Below, in pieces: positions 34,827-42,788 of a DNA stretch of 43,352 bases. Each line of letters opens with the position of its first letter. Position 1 is the first letter of the stretch. Source of the stretch: an uncultured Ruminococcus sp. (GTDB lineage: Bacteria; Bacillota; Clostridia; Oscillospirales; Acutalibacteraceae); the NCBI GenBank assembly GCA_902785365.1, contig CACZYC010000022.1, positions 36,056 to 79,407 of the forward strand, read 5' to 3'. Position numbers and translations under genes: made by a program. The notes beneath the pieces are model-generated. The model saw only the letters and a list, made by a program, of their open reading frames with translations. It had not been told where the DNA came from and made no database searches.

Positions 34827-35055
34827 GTTTACAAAAAAGTGTTTATTTTTTTGTGAGAATATCATAATTTACGGGTTGTATTTTTGGATACCCACAACTT
34901 ATCCGGGCCAAATAATTACTTTAAATGTTGAATATGAAGTTACCGCAGAAGGTGATTACAGTTCAAAATGGAAAATGTATGATAGAAAAAACAATCTTAT
35001 TTATCCTCATAAATCTATTGGATTAGGAGTAAATATAATGGCAAGGAAAAAATAA
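34827..35055 (+). pseudogene. Promoter motif copy B and a gene remnant
   Basis: The repeated motif (GTTTACAAAAAAGTGT and a T-run, 34827-34852) is followed by an open frame that ends TAEGDYSSKWKMYDRKN, then PHKSIGLGVNIMARKK, stop at 35055. The frame has no ribosome site and its N-terminal part is translated promoter motif, so it is best read as the C-terminal remnant of a lost gene. Nothing else is visible between 34741 and 35090. Confidence 0.4.
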
Positions 35056-35081
35056 GTATTGTATGTTTTGAATAAAAAGTA

Positions 35082-35134
35082 TTGCAACACTTTACTTTTA
35101 TGCTACATTATGTTATTATATGTAGCGTAGAAGT
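35082..35134 (+). promoter_or_regulatory. AbiE operator/promoter region
   Basis: An inverted repeat of 15 bases per arm with two mismatches, ACTTTTATGCTACAT (35094-35108) and ATGTAGCGTAGAAGT (35120-35134), lies immediately before the ribosome site of abiEi. AbiEi proteins are known to repress their own operon through inverted repeats. TTGCAA (35082-35087) and TACATT (35104-35109), 16 bases apart, are a weak promoter candidate. Confidence 0.5.
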
Positions 35135-35146
35135 AAGGTGATTTTT

Positions 35147-35631
35147 TTGAAAAAACAAATGCTTATAGAATTATCAAAACATAACAATGGTATTTTGAAA
35201 ACCTCCGATGCTGTTAAATTAGGCATTACAAAACCGTATTTTCTCGATTATGTCCGCAATAATGGCTATAAAATGTTGTCAAGGGGTGTGTACCTTGCGC
35301 CTGATTCGTGGGAGGATGGTATGTTTGCTCTCCAAAGCAGATACCCATTAAGATATGAGGTTACTGTCCCTCACGGATACAATTCAACTAAATTGAAACA
35401 ACAAAATGTATCCGTATTTTCTGTGAAACCTGAATGGTATTCGGTGGGAGTTATAGAATGTAAAACTCCTATGGGAAATAATGTTCATGTTTATAACGCT
35501 GAGAGAACTCTTTGCGATATATTTAAGGGTAATTGCAAAATTGAAATTCAGGATAAGCAGTTTGCGATTAAACAGTAAAGGAATTTAAAGTAGAAAATGC
35601 TGTTAAGCAGTATCTGGAGGTTTTGTTATGA
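35147..35631 (+). pseudogene. abiEi: AbiEi-type antitoxin, frameshifted near its C-terminus
   Basis: Type IV antitoxin/repressor of the AbiE phage-resistance system. The intact frame from TTG 35147 (AAGGTG 6 bases upstream) gives 143 residues with the N-terminal winged helix (LKTSDAVKLGITKPYFLDYVR) and the conserved SRGVYLAPDSW and NAERTLCDIFKGN blocks, then stops at 35578. The usual C-terminal end EFKVENAVKQYLEVLL is encoded directly after, but in another frame (35578-35631, stop overlapping the next ATG). Compared with the family, some residues between the two parts are also missing. So a small deletion has cut off the end. It may still bind DNA. Confidence 0.75.
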
Positions 35632-36458
35632 TAAAAACATCAAGACAGCTTAAAGATTTAGTTCATAATAAATCAGGCGGAGACAGTGCGAAGGCTCAGA
35701 TTATTATACGAAACTACATTATGGAGCGTTTCCTTGAAAGAGTATCTCTATCTAAATACAGTAATCAGTTTATCTTTAAAGGTGGAATGATGATTTCGGC
35801 AATGGTCGGTATTGATAACCGTTCTACAATGGATATAGATACAACTCTCAAAAATATTAACTTATCTGTTGATGATATTTCCGATGTATTATCAGAGATA
35901 ATCTCTGTTGATATTGCAGACGGGATAGAGTTTAGAATCAAAAGTATAACTGAGATTATGGATGAGGCTGAGTATCCGGGCGTAAGGGCTTCACTGGAAG
36001 TAACTCTTGAAAATATGCGTACGCCTCTTAAAATTGATTTTTCAACAGGCGACGCTATTACTCCTAAGGAAATATCTTATGATTATAAGCTGATGTTTGA
36101 AAATCGTTTTATTTCTATCTTGACTTATAATACAGAAACAATACTTGCCGAGAAGATAGAAACAATTTTATCTAGGAGTACTGCAAATACCAGGATGAGA
36201 GATTTTTACGATATTCGAATTCTGTATGATACGGTTGATATTGATTATGATAGACTAAAAGAAGCGTTTGCCGCAACTTGCAGCAAACGTCAATCACAAG
36301 CAGTATTAGATAATAAGGAAGGAATAATAAAACAAATTGAAAATGATTCAGGGTTGAAAGAATTATGGTCGAATTATCAGATGAAATATGATTACGCAAG
36401 AGAGTACAGTTGGTATGACGTAATATCGACTTTAAAGTTACTTCTGGAAAAATTGTAA
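35628..36458 (+). CDS. abiEii: AbiEii-type nucleotidyltransferase toxin
   Basis: The toxin of the AbiE system, a nucleotidyltransferase (DUF1814 family) that blocks growth of phage-infected cells. The 276 residues show the four family motifs: FKGGMM near 49, TMDIDTT near 66 with the metal-binding aspartates, LKIDFSTGD near 143, and the helical LAEKIETILSR near 179 followed by RMRDFYDIRILY. The reading frame is complete. Its ATG overlaps the original antitoxin stop (TTATGA). It is closed by a terminator. Confidence 0.92.
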   Translation: MIKTSRQLKDLVHNKSGGDSAKAQIIIRNYIMERFLERVSLSKYSNQFIFKGGMMISAMVGIDNRSTMDIDTTLKNINLSVDDISDVLSEIISVDIADGIEFRIKSITEIMDEAEYPGVRASLEVTLENMRTPLKIDFSTGDAITPKEISYDYKLMFENRFISILTYNTETILAEKIETILSRSTANTRMRDFYDIRILYDTVDIDYDRLKEAFAATCSKRQSQAVLDNKEGIIKQIENDSGLKELWSNYQMKYDYAREYSWYDVISTLKLLLEKL

Positions 36459-36499
36459 AAAATCTAATAAAGTGGTACGATTATTGGTTTTAAGAGAGA

Positions 36500-36534
36500 A
36501 ACAGGTGAGGATTATTCTTCGCCTGTTTTTGTTA
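36500..36534 (+). terminator. Terminator of the AbiE operon
   Basis: AAACAGGTGA pairs with TCGCCTGTTT (36500-36509 and 36520-36529; one G-T pair) around a 10-base loop, followed by TTTG. Confidence 0.7.
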
Positions 36535-36555
36535 TGCTATCAAGAATAATATGAT

Positions 36556-36657
36556 GTTCACAAAAAAGTGTATGTTTTTTATTGCACCTTAAATAAAATC
36601 AATGGACAAAATTCTACATATCTATGCATTCAAAGAGGCGACATAAAGTGATAGAAT
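36556..36657 (+). promoter_or_regulatory. Repeated promoter cassette, copy C
   Basis: GTTCACAAAAAAGTGT plus T-rich end at 36556-36581 differs from copy A in one of 26 bases. Downstream, TTCAAA (36629-36634), 17 bases, TAGAAT (36652-36657) matches the copy A promoter in position and surrounding bases (a GCATT-x-AAA start is shared). An AGGATAACTTAT at 36688 recalls the start of the copy A hairpin, but the second arm is lost. Confidence 0.65.
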
Positions 36658-36745
36658 AATATATATAGTAGGAAAATATACAAATAAAGGATAACTTATA
36701 ATTATATATAAAAAATCGTTGAAAATATATAATTTGGGAGGAAAC

Positions 36746-36955
36746 ATGGACAACAAGCTTGAATATAAGTTTGCGGTAAAGCCTATCAAGAAACTTACAG
36801 ACGATGATTATGTCAAAGCATTACATATTTATAATGATACTACCCCATATGAAATCAAAACACCAAGCAACGAAATAACATTCTGGCTTTCAAAACAAAA
36901 TGAAATTACCCCATTTACAATTTATGATTTGAGTTTTGTCAAGGGTATTTTCTGA
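36746..36955 (+). pseudogene. Truncated gene, N-terminal part only
   Basis: A 69-residue frame starting at ATG 36746 behind GGGAGGAAA. It begins MDNKLEYKFAVKPIKKLTDD and continues into HIYNDTTPYEIKTPSNEITFW, then ends abruptly. The start has the look of GNAT-like acetyltransferases in which the enzyme domain follows this segment, but the core is missing, so I call it a remnant with low certainty. It is driven by cassette copy C. The next 285 bases (36956-37240) are AT-rich with a TATAAT at 37132 and an ACAATAA...TTATTGT repeat, but no gene. Confidence 0.4.
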
Positions 36956-37240
36956 GTTGTTAGTAGTTTTTTATCAAAAATCTTCTTTCTGTTTGATTTA
37001 TGCTTCCTTAAGCGTATGTTCACAACTTTGTATGCGTTTATTTGTGCGTTTTTCATAATTGAAATATTGTAATTTTTCTGTTTTGTTGCTTTGGTTTTAT
37101 GGAAAAAGCGGACGAAACGTGTTACAATAAGTATAATATTCATAATTATTGTAAAATTTTGATTATCAATAGAAACTGTGCAGAACATATAAGACGTCAG
37201 AATGTATAATCCAACAAGATGTAGAGAGGAGGAACTGTAG

Positions 37241-38392
37241 ATGACAAAAGCTATAAACGATGCGACGCTCACAAAAGCAGGAGATACTTTTCAACATTTA
37301 ATCGCATTAAAAGATTGCTTTGATATGGACAGCGGAGAAACTTTGCAAATTGAAGTAAACGGAGACGTTAGCGTAATCAATAGCAAAGGAGGGCGTTTCC
37401 AGAAGGAAGTGAAACATCACTTCGATAATCAAACTTTGTCAGATCGAAGTGTTGATTTTTGGAAAACGTTAGCTAACTGGTATGAAGATTATGATAGAAT
37501 AAAAGATTATACTTGCCTGATTCTATACACTACTGCAAGTGTGGAGAAAACATCTTTTGATAATTGGAATAAAAAAACAAGAGAAGAGAAGCTGGTTATC
37601 ATCCTTGAAATTGGAAAAGAAAGTAAAAAGGCAGAAGAAACTTTCAGAAAACAATATAATAGGATTTTTAATGCGAACTACAACAAAGAACGGTTATTAA
37701 ATATTTTAGATAGATTTAGAATAGAATTTTCACAAACATCATTGGTTGGAATTTCAAATGATTTTGCAAAGCATATCGGTTACATTCCAACCGAAAACAG
37801 AGACGCTTATATCGGAGCTTTGCTTGGATTAATACAGATAAAAGTAAAAGATCCTCCACACAAATGGGAAGTTACAAGAGAAGAATTTGACGAGCTACTT
37901 CAATCCCAAACGGCTGCGTATGCAACCAAAGGAATTGCCCCACTTCCTAATGAATTTGCAAAGACTGATGTTCCTTTAGCGGATATGCCGAGGCTCAAAC
38001 AGAAAACGTTTGTTGCCGCTATCCGTGAAATAAACTATGATCAAATGATTCCATCTGCAATTTCAGATTATTGGAAAGCTGATACAACAATCGCCAAGTA
38101 TTTTCAAGACAATATTATGTATTTACAAAGTCTTGATTCTTATATAGATAACTTGTCTGAACAAATGAGATATACAAAAGAAAATAGTGAACTTGATGCT
38201 GAAGGAATAACAGAAGCAGAACAGATCAAAGCATCAAAACATCTTTACAATGATATTATGCGTTGGGACGTAAAAGATTTTGGCTCGATCGTTCGTAACC
38301 AAGGATATTTTCAAAGAGGCGTCATACATAACATAGTAGATGAATCAGATTTTAATTGGAGAGTAGGTGGAGAAAAAGATGAGCATCAATAA
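37241..38392 (+). CDS. ABC-3C system effector with restriction-endonuclease-like N-terminus
   Basis: First gene of a three-gene ABC-3C type defence operon. The N-terminal 100 residues contain E38, D42 and Q54-x-E56-V-K58, a D...ExK arrangement of the PD-(D/E)XK nuclease fold, in the context FQHLIALKDCF and LSDRSVDFWKTLANWY known from DUF4297/Cap4-like dsDNA nuclease domains. The C-terminal part (about 230-383) is a helical domain of the kind that joins such effectors to the rest of the complex. GAGAGGAGGA precedes the ATG. The product has 383 residues. It would cut DNA when the ABC partner senses infection, which is inference from family knowledge. Confidence 0.82.
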   Translation: MTKAINDATLTKAGDTFQHLIALKDCFDMDSGETLQIEVNGDVSVINSKGGRFQKEVKHHFDNQTLSDRSVDFWKTLANWYEDYDRIKDYTCLILYTTASVEKTSFDNWNKKTREEKLVIILEIGKESKKAEETFRKQYNRIFNANYNKERLLNILDRFRIEFSQTSLVGISNDFAKHIGYIPTENRDAYIGALLGLIQIKVKDPPHKWEVTREEFDELLQSQTAAYATKGIAPLPNEFAKTDVPLADMPRLKQKTFVAAIREINYDQMIPSAISDYWKADTTIAKYFQDNIMYLQSLDSYIDNLSEQMRYTKENSELDAEGITEAEQIKASKHLYNDIMRWDVKDFGSIVRNQGYFQRGVIHNIVDESDFNWRVGGEKDEHQ

Positions 38393-38867
38393 TATCAAAA
38401 AACTATCTTTAAATCCGCATTTCTATTCTTTACTCATGCAAAACTTCTTATCGGGATACGGGAAGCCATGTGACATCAAATTATTATTCATGGCTATTCC
38501 GATTTTGATATATAAAGAATCACGAGAAAAACTTGTTAGAGCCAATAAGAAGAGCCGTATTGAAACATTATTTCAAGATTCTCAAACTATCGAAGATAAT
38601 AAAATATCGGGAAAAACACGGTTGTCCGGTTATATTGATAGGTATAAAGCATTAATGCCTTACTGTAAAGAAGCGTTAATTATTTTATCGTCTGAAATCA
38701 AAATAGCCTTTCGCAATCAAAAAATAGTTGTTACAAAAAAAGATAAGTATGACAAACACGATGGAATAATAAAAGAGTGGACAAGATGCGCATATTATCT
38801 TGGAGTCGTTTTCTCAAAGACAACAGAAGATCATTTGTCTTATTATTTAGGAGTTGATACCGAATGA
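38379..38867 (+). CDS. ABC-3C system middle component
   Basis: A 162-residue helical protein of the 'three component ABC system middle component' type: N-terminal SLNPHFYSLLMQNFLSGYG, then LLFMAIPILIYKESREKLV, and a C-terminal ARCAYYLG-like helix (RCAYYLGVVFSKT). The ATG at 38379 follows TAGGTGGAG by 6 bases and overlaps the effector gene by 14 bases; an earlier start at 38367 overlaps the ribosome site. Its stop overlaps the ABC gene start by 4 bases. It probably bridges effector and ATPase. Confidence 0.8.
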   Translation: MSINNIKKLSLNPHFYSLLMQNFLSGYGKPCDIKLLFMAIPILIYKESREKLVRANKKSRIETLFQDSQTIEDNKISGKTRLSGYIDRYKALMPYCKEALIILSSEIKIAFRNQKIVVTKKDKYDKHDGIIKEWTRCAYYLGVVFSKTTEDHLSYYLGVDTE

Positions 38868-40792
38868 AAAGTTACATAAAAGCTATTGTCATTTTCAACC
38901 AAGACGGAGAAAAAAGGACAGTTCCGTTAGAAGTGGGCGTTAATATCATTACCGGAGAATCGAAGACCGGAAAAAGTGCATTGGTTGAGATAATTGACTA
39001 TTGTTTGTGTAGTGCTCGGTGCACGATACCAAAAGGGAAAATAACTGATTTCTCTTACTTATACTCTCTAATAATGGTAATAGGTGAAAACTCATATATA
39101 ATTGCTCGCTATAATTGGGAGAATGGCGGAAAAATGTATTTTTCAAAAGAACCCATAGACTTTAATCCTGATTGTTTAGAATTAGGTTATTTTTCAGAAA
39201 AGCCGATACTACAATGCAAAGAAGCGAAAAGTGACATCGAATCTGTATTAGGTTTATTAGTAACAAATATGGTTACTGATGCTGACCAAAAGAGCAAGAA
39301 AGCTTCATTGAGAAATATGGTATCTTATATGTTTCAGCATCAAAATCTTATGGCAAGTAAGTTTGCTTTGTTTTATCGGTTCTCTGATTTTTATAAAAGA
39401 AAGGATATAATAGATCAGTTTCCTGTTTTTGCGGGAATGATAAGCCAAGAATACTATAGCGATTTGATTCAGCTAAACAAACTAAAGAGCGATTTAAAGC
39501 AACTATATAAGAAACAAAAAGCAAACGAAAAAAGTAATTCTTATATAAGAGATGCTTTATCACTGTTATTATCGGATTATTTTGCCCTGCTTGATCAGGA
39601 ATTTGATTGCAACGCTTCGGTTCAGGATATGCTAAAAACAGCATCTAATCTACCCGATTTTGATGATTCACAGCTTTTTGGTGAAGTTGGATTAGCAGAA
39701 CATTATAGCTCATTACAAGCAGAATTAGAAGAATTAAGGGACAAAGATAGAGAAATTGTAATAAAAATAAATAGTCTTGAACAAACGTCAGATAAAGGTC
39801 ACGACTTTCATAAAATGTTGAAGGAGTTAAAAGAACAAACAGACGCCGCAGAAATAACAACCAGCGAATATACTTGTCCTCTTTGCGGGCACGATTGCCA
39901 AAATTTATCTGAAAAAGATTTGGAAATAACTAAGGCATCGGAATGGCTAGATAATGAATTAGCAATTACGGAGAAATATACCACTGATTTTTCTGAAGAT
40001 GTCAGAAAGCTTAAAGAAGCGCACTCGAATACAGAAAAGAGAATCCGAGCTGTTTGGAAACAAATCAAAACCATTGAGGAAAAGTTCATTTCATCAGAAA
40101 CTCTTACTTCTAAACGAGCTAAGGTTAATTATGCTAAATCAAAAATTGCCTTGTATGCTGAAATGAACAGTGCCGGTCTTTTTGAAACAGTAGATGAAGA
40201 TATCGAGAGTCTCAAAGAAGAGATATCCAAACTAGACGAAAAGATTAAAGGCTTTGATGTTGAGAAGAAGATGCAAAAAGCGGAAGCATTTTTATCAGAA
40301 AATATGAATCGCCTTGCATTAACTCTTGATTTTGAAGAAGAGTATAGACCCATTGATTTAAACTTTGGATTAACCGACGGTAGTTTCGATATTTATCATC
40401 ATCAGAATAATCGTGAAAAAATTCATTTATATGAAATGGGAAGCGGAGCAAATTGGGTTTCTTGTCATATTGCATTGTTTTTGAGCTTTCTTCGTTTCTT
40501 TGCAAAACAAGAGAAATCTCCAATGCCTTTAATTCTGTTTTTCGATCAACCAAGTCAGGTTTATTTCCCTCAGGGAGATGAAAATGAAAAAGAGGTTGCT
40601 CAAGCTGATTTAATCGCTGTCAATAAAATGTACACTACCATTTTTAATGAAATAAAGTCAATTGGGGAAGAAACGGGAACTCTCACTCAAATCATTATTG
40701 TTGATCATGTCGACGGCAAGAGGTTAGAGTGCAAAGAAGAGTTTGAGAGTTATATCAGATGCAACTGGAGAAATAATACTGGATTGATATAA
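38864..40792 (+). CDS. ABC-3C ATPase (DUF3732 type, Rad50-like)
   Basis: A 642-residue SMC/Rad50-like ATPase. Walker A GESKTGKSALVEIIDYCL starts at residue 31. Two long coiled-coil arms (about 200-330 and 350-480) are joined at a CPLC pair (C338, C341), the position and form of a Rad50-type zinc hook. The signature region is MGSGANWVSCHIALFLSFL (about 525-545), and Walker B ends in LILFFDQPS with D561; Q and P-S in this order are typical of DUF3732. It presumably senses foreign DNA or replication structures and controls the nuclease effector. ATGA overlap with the middle component shows translational coupling. The operon ends at the next terminator. Confidence 0.88.
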   Translation: MKSYIKAIVIFNQDGEKRTVPLEVGVNIITGESKTGKSALVEIIDYCLCSARCTIPKGKITDFSYLYSLIMVIGENSYIIARYNWENGGKMYFSKEPIDFNPDCLELGYFSEKPILQCKEAKSDIESVLGLLVTNMVTDADQKSKKASLRNMVSYMFQHQNLMASKFALFYRFSDFYKRKDIIDQFPVFAGMISQEYYSDLIQLNKLKSDLKQLYKKQKANEKSNSYIRDALSLLLSDYFALLDQEFDCNASVQDMLKTASNLPDFDDSQLFGEVGLAEHYSSLQAELEELRDKDREIVIKINSLEQTSDKGHDFHKMLKELKEQTDAAEITTSEYTCPLCGHDCQNLSEKDLEITKASEWLDNELAITEKYTTDFSEDVRKLKEAHSNTEKRIRAVWKQIKTIEEKFISSETLTSKRAKVNYAKSKIALYAEMNSAGLFETVDEDIESLKEEISKLDEKIKGFDVEKKMQKAEAFLSENMNRLALTLDFEEEYRPIDLNFGLTDGSFDIYHHQNNREKIHLYEMGSGANWVSCHIALFLSFLRFFAKQEKSPMPLILFFDQPSQVYFPQGDENEKEVAQADLIAVNKMYTTIFNEIKSIGEETGTLTQIIIVDHVDGKRLECKEEFESYIRCNWRNNTGLI

Positions 40793-40799
40793 GATATAA

Positions 40800-40850
40800 A
40801 AAGCCACCAACATAGTCCTCTTAAGTAGGATTTAGTTGGTGGCTTTCTAT
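40800..40850 (+). terminator. Terminator of the ABC-3C operon
   Basis: 11-bp perfect stem AAAGCCACCAA/TTGGTGGCTTT (40800-40810 and 40836-40846), extended inside by a TCCT...AGGA pair. The following 190 bases to 41040 are AT-rich and show nothing I can identify. Confidence 0.75.
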
Positions 40851-41044
40851 TGCTAGTCAAATAGTATGGTTTTCTTTTTCAATAAATGTATAGTGTCTTC
40901 TGGGATTATTCAAAAAAAATTTGCCAAATTTCTACTTTTTACTTTTCTTTTCGTACAAAACGACAGAAGCACTGATATACTTTCCCAAGTAAAAACTGAC
41001 CAGCACTTTTATAAAATAATTATCTGAGAATAACCATTTTTTTC

Positions 41045-41096
41045 TTGACAAATAGAGGTTACTGTTGTAAACTATAATCAAAGGTTACAGCTGTAG
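41045..41096 (+). promoter_or_regulatory. blaI promoter with two operator dyads
   Basis: TTGACA (41045-41050), 17 bases, TAAACT (41068-41073). Two dyads lie 26 bases apart: TTACTGTTGTAA (41059-41070, between -35 and -10) and TTACAGCTGTAG (41085-41096, past the start), the second with a perfect TACAGCTGTA core. TACA-TGTA dyads are the known target of BlaI/MecI repressors, so the unit is probably self-repressed. Confidence 0.75.
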
Positions 41097-41119
41097 TCTA
41101 TTATAAGTGAGGTGAGAAA

Positions 41120-41503
41120 ATGAATAACGAGATCAATATTTCCGAATCGGAATGGACTGTGATGGAATACCTATGGAATAATCCAATGGTCACAATCACG
41201 GAAATCCGAAAGGCTCTGTCATCGACAGGCTGGAGCGATTCTACGATCAAGACGTTGGTACGTAGGCTCGTTTCTAAAAATGCTGTTGCGATCAACGATG
41301 AAGCGGCAACCTTCCGCTACTATCCGCTGATTTCTCAACAGGAATGTCGGCTTAAGGAAACCAAGAGCTTTATTAATCGTGTATATGACGGTTCTGTCAG
41401 TATGCTCGTCACCAATTTGGCGGCAGATTCAAACCTGACCGACAAAGAAACTGAGGAGCTGCTTGCCCTCATTGAAAAGATGGGAAATGAGCAAGAGAAA
41501 TGA
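41120..41503 (+). CDS. BlaI/MecI-family transcriptional repressor
   Basis: A 127-residue winged-helix repressor. The N-terminal ISESEWTVMEYLWNNPMVTITEI and ALSSTGWSDSTIKTLVRRLVSK segments are the family's DNA-binding helices, and the C-terminal half is the helical dimerisation region that ends in LLALIEKM. In complete systems a BlaR1-type membrane sensor protease cleaves it when beta-lactam is bound. GAGGTGAG lies before the ATG. It overlaps the next gene by 4 bases. No beta-lactamase gene is visible. Because the partner sensor is truncated, repression may be permanent. Confidence 0.92.
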   Translation: MNNEINISESEWTVMEYLWNNPMVTITEIRKALSSTGWSDSTIKTLVRRLVSKNAVAINDEAATFRYYPLISQQECRLKETKSFINRVYDGSVSMLVTNLAADSNLTDKETEELLALIEKMGNEQEK

Positions 41504-42207
41504 AAGGCTCGCTCGTAGACTGGTTATTGAGTCTTACTCCAATGCAAAGCCCGCTTTATGCTATGTACAGTTGGCTTATTCATACCACCGTTTATTTAAC
41601 GATCACTGCACTTTTTATCATTCTTTTTAAGTTGATTTTTAAGAATAGACTGAAAGCAAAGTGGCATTTCCTGATTTGGACGGTTCTGCTTATCAGGTTT
41701 ATTGTGCCGGTTTTTCCTTCAAGCCCTGTTTCGATTTTCAATACCGTGAAAGTAGATGAAAGTGTAATCGAACAAAGCTCTTATCAAACTATAATCACAC
41801 CGCCGGATGACAAAACTGACAATCAAGATAAAGATAATTATTCTGTTGCACAGGGTCTACAAAAAATGCTTGAAGCCGATCGTAACAATGATACTGATTC
41901 AGTTACGCAGACTCCTCACAGCGAAAGCAACGGTTTCGTGAGCGTCACCGCAGGAGTCGAACCAGGAGAAAGCGTAACTATCATCAATATTGACAGAATC
42001 GTGCTTTGTATCTGGCTCGGCGGTACGATCATTTTACTTGGCTATTTCATAACCGTACTTGCGGTTTACAGACATAAGCTAAAGAAAAGCCGCAGAGAAT
42101 ACGACAACTTGGCTTTGCTTGATAAATGTAAAGAGCAGCTCATATATGCGGAAGCCGCAACAGCGCTTCTGCCGGAGCTGCGGCTGATGACTTTTGCTTC
42201 TAAATGA
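41500..42207 (+). pseudogene. BlaR1/MecR1-type sensor, truncated
   Basis: The 235-residue frame covers only the N-terminal membrane part of a BlaR1-like sensor: helices near 20-45, 55-75 and 165-187, the KAKWHFLIWTVLLIRFIVP segment and the LLDKCKEQ sequence that normally leads into the M56 zinc protease. The HEXXH protease site and the penicillin-binding sensor domain are missing. Similarity seems to end near 42136; the last 24 or so codons belong to other DNA. The break coincides with the start of the second mobile element. It is coupled to blaI by ATGA. Confidence 0.8.
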
Positions 42208-42249
42208 TAGATTGCCACTCTTGTAAATCACACCTTTCAATCATTTTTT

Positions 42250-42486
42250 GTTTCTTTTTATAAAAAAGAAATTGGGTGTCGCCGCAGCGATACCCACGCT
42301 GTCAATGCTGTGGTACAGCGTTGACAATGCGGCTGTCGGACAGGCAACCGCACGGAAGGTGACGGCTTTGCGGCAGCTTCCGCAAGGCTCCGACGGAGCC
42401 GCAACCCTCGGCGAGCGCACGTCTGCTTTAGCAGTACCACCGCTTGCTTCGCAAGTGGTGAGTAAGTGCGCCCTTCGGGATAAAAG
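42250..42486. repeat. Hairpin-dense noncoding tract
   Basis: Short stems follow one another, for example GGGTGTCGC...GCGATACCC (42274-42295), CTTGC-TTC-GCAAG (42443-42455), CTGCTTTAGCAG (42423-42434) and GGCTCCGACGGAGCC (42389-42403). The tract is GC-rich and matches in style the tract at 12989-13172 of the first element. Open frames across it on both strands lack ribosome sites and are not genes. Confidence 0.55.
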
Positions 42487-42513
42487 AAGAAACGCTTCGA
42501 TTACTCGAAGCGT
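42487..42513 (-). terminator. Terminator of the DUF3847-type gene
   Basis: Perfect 9-bp stem ACGCTTCGA/TCGAAGCGT with loop TTAC (42492-42513). In the leftward direction it is followed by TTTCTTCTTTT. It lies 15 bases beyond the stop at 42528. Confidence 0.8.
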
Positions 42514-42527
42514 CCCATTGATAATGA

Positions 42528-42728
42528 TTATTTGATTAGACTGCATAGATAACCCTCCAACTGTTCCAATGACATTTGCCTAACTTGCGGTATAGTTTTC
42601 TCTAAAATGGCTCCCTCTTGGATGAGCCGATGTGTTCGTGCCGCTCGCTCCTTCACACGGTTACGAGCCTGCGCTTCTTCCAGTCTGTGCTTTGCCTGTA
42701 AATAATCTTTCTCAGTAAAATTCATCAT
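42528..42728 (-). CDS. Small DUF3847-type mobile-element protein
   Basis: A 66-residue protein starting MMNFTEKDYLQAKHRLEEAQ and containing RNRVKERAARTHRLIQEGAI near the middle, the basic RTHRLIQ-x-GAILE core known from DUF3847 proteins encoded in Firmicute transposons and mobilizable elements. The ATG at 42728 lies 8 bases after GGAGG; an ATG three bases further is the alternative. Helical throughout. The function is unknown, perhaps regulation of excision or mobilization. It has terminators on both sides. Confidence 0.75.
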   Translation of the reverse strand: MMNFTEKDYLQAKHRLEEAQARNRVKERAARTHRLIQEGAILEKTIPQVRQMSLEQLEGYLCSLIK

Positions 42729-42750
42729 ATAATTTTCCTCCAATCAAAAA

Positions 42751-42782
42751 GGCGGCTTGTGAAATTGCTCTCACAAGCCGCC
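42751..42782 (-). terminator. Terminator of the recombinase gene
   Basis: Perfect 12-bp stem GGCGGCTTGTGA/TCACAAGCCGCC with an 8-base loop (42751-42762 and 42771-42782), followed leftward by TTTTTGATTGG. It lies 6 bases beyond the recombinase stop. Confidence 0.85.
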
Positions 42783-42788
42783 GCAGCG

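Noticed and set aside
36922..37272. 116-codon minus-strand frame between the truncated gene and the ABC-3C operon
   Set aside because: Overlaps the start and ribosome site of the ABC-3C effector, has no ribosome site of its own and an AT-driven composition.
42241..42546. Overlapping frames of 60-101 codons on both strands near the second element end
   Set aside because: They cover the hairpin-dense tract; compositions are Ala/Arg-rich artefacts of GC palindromes.
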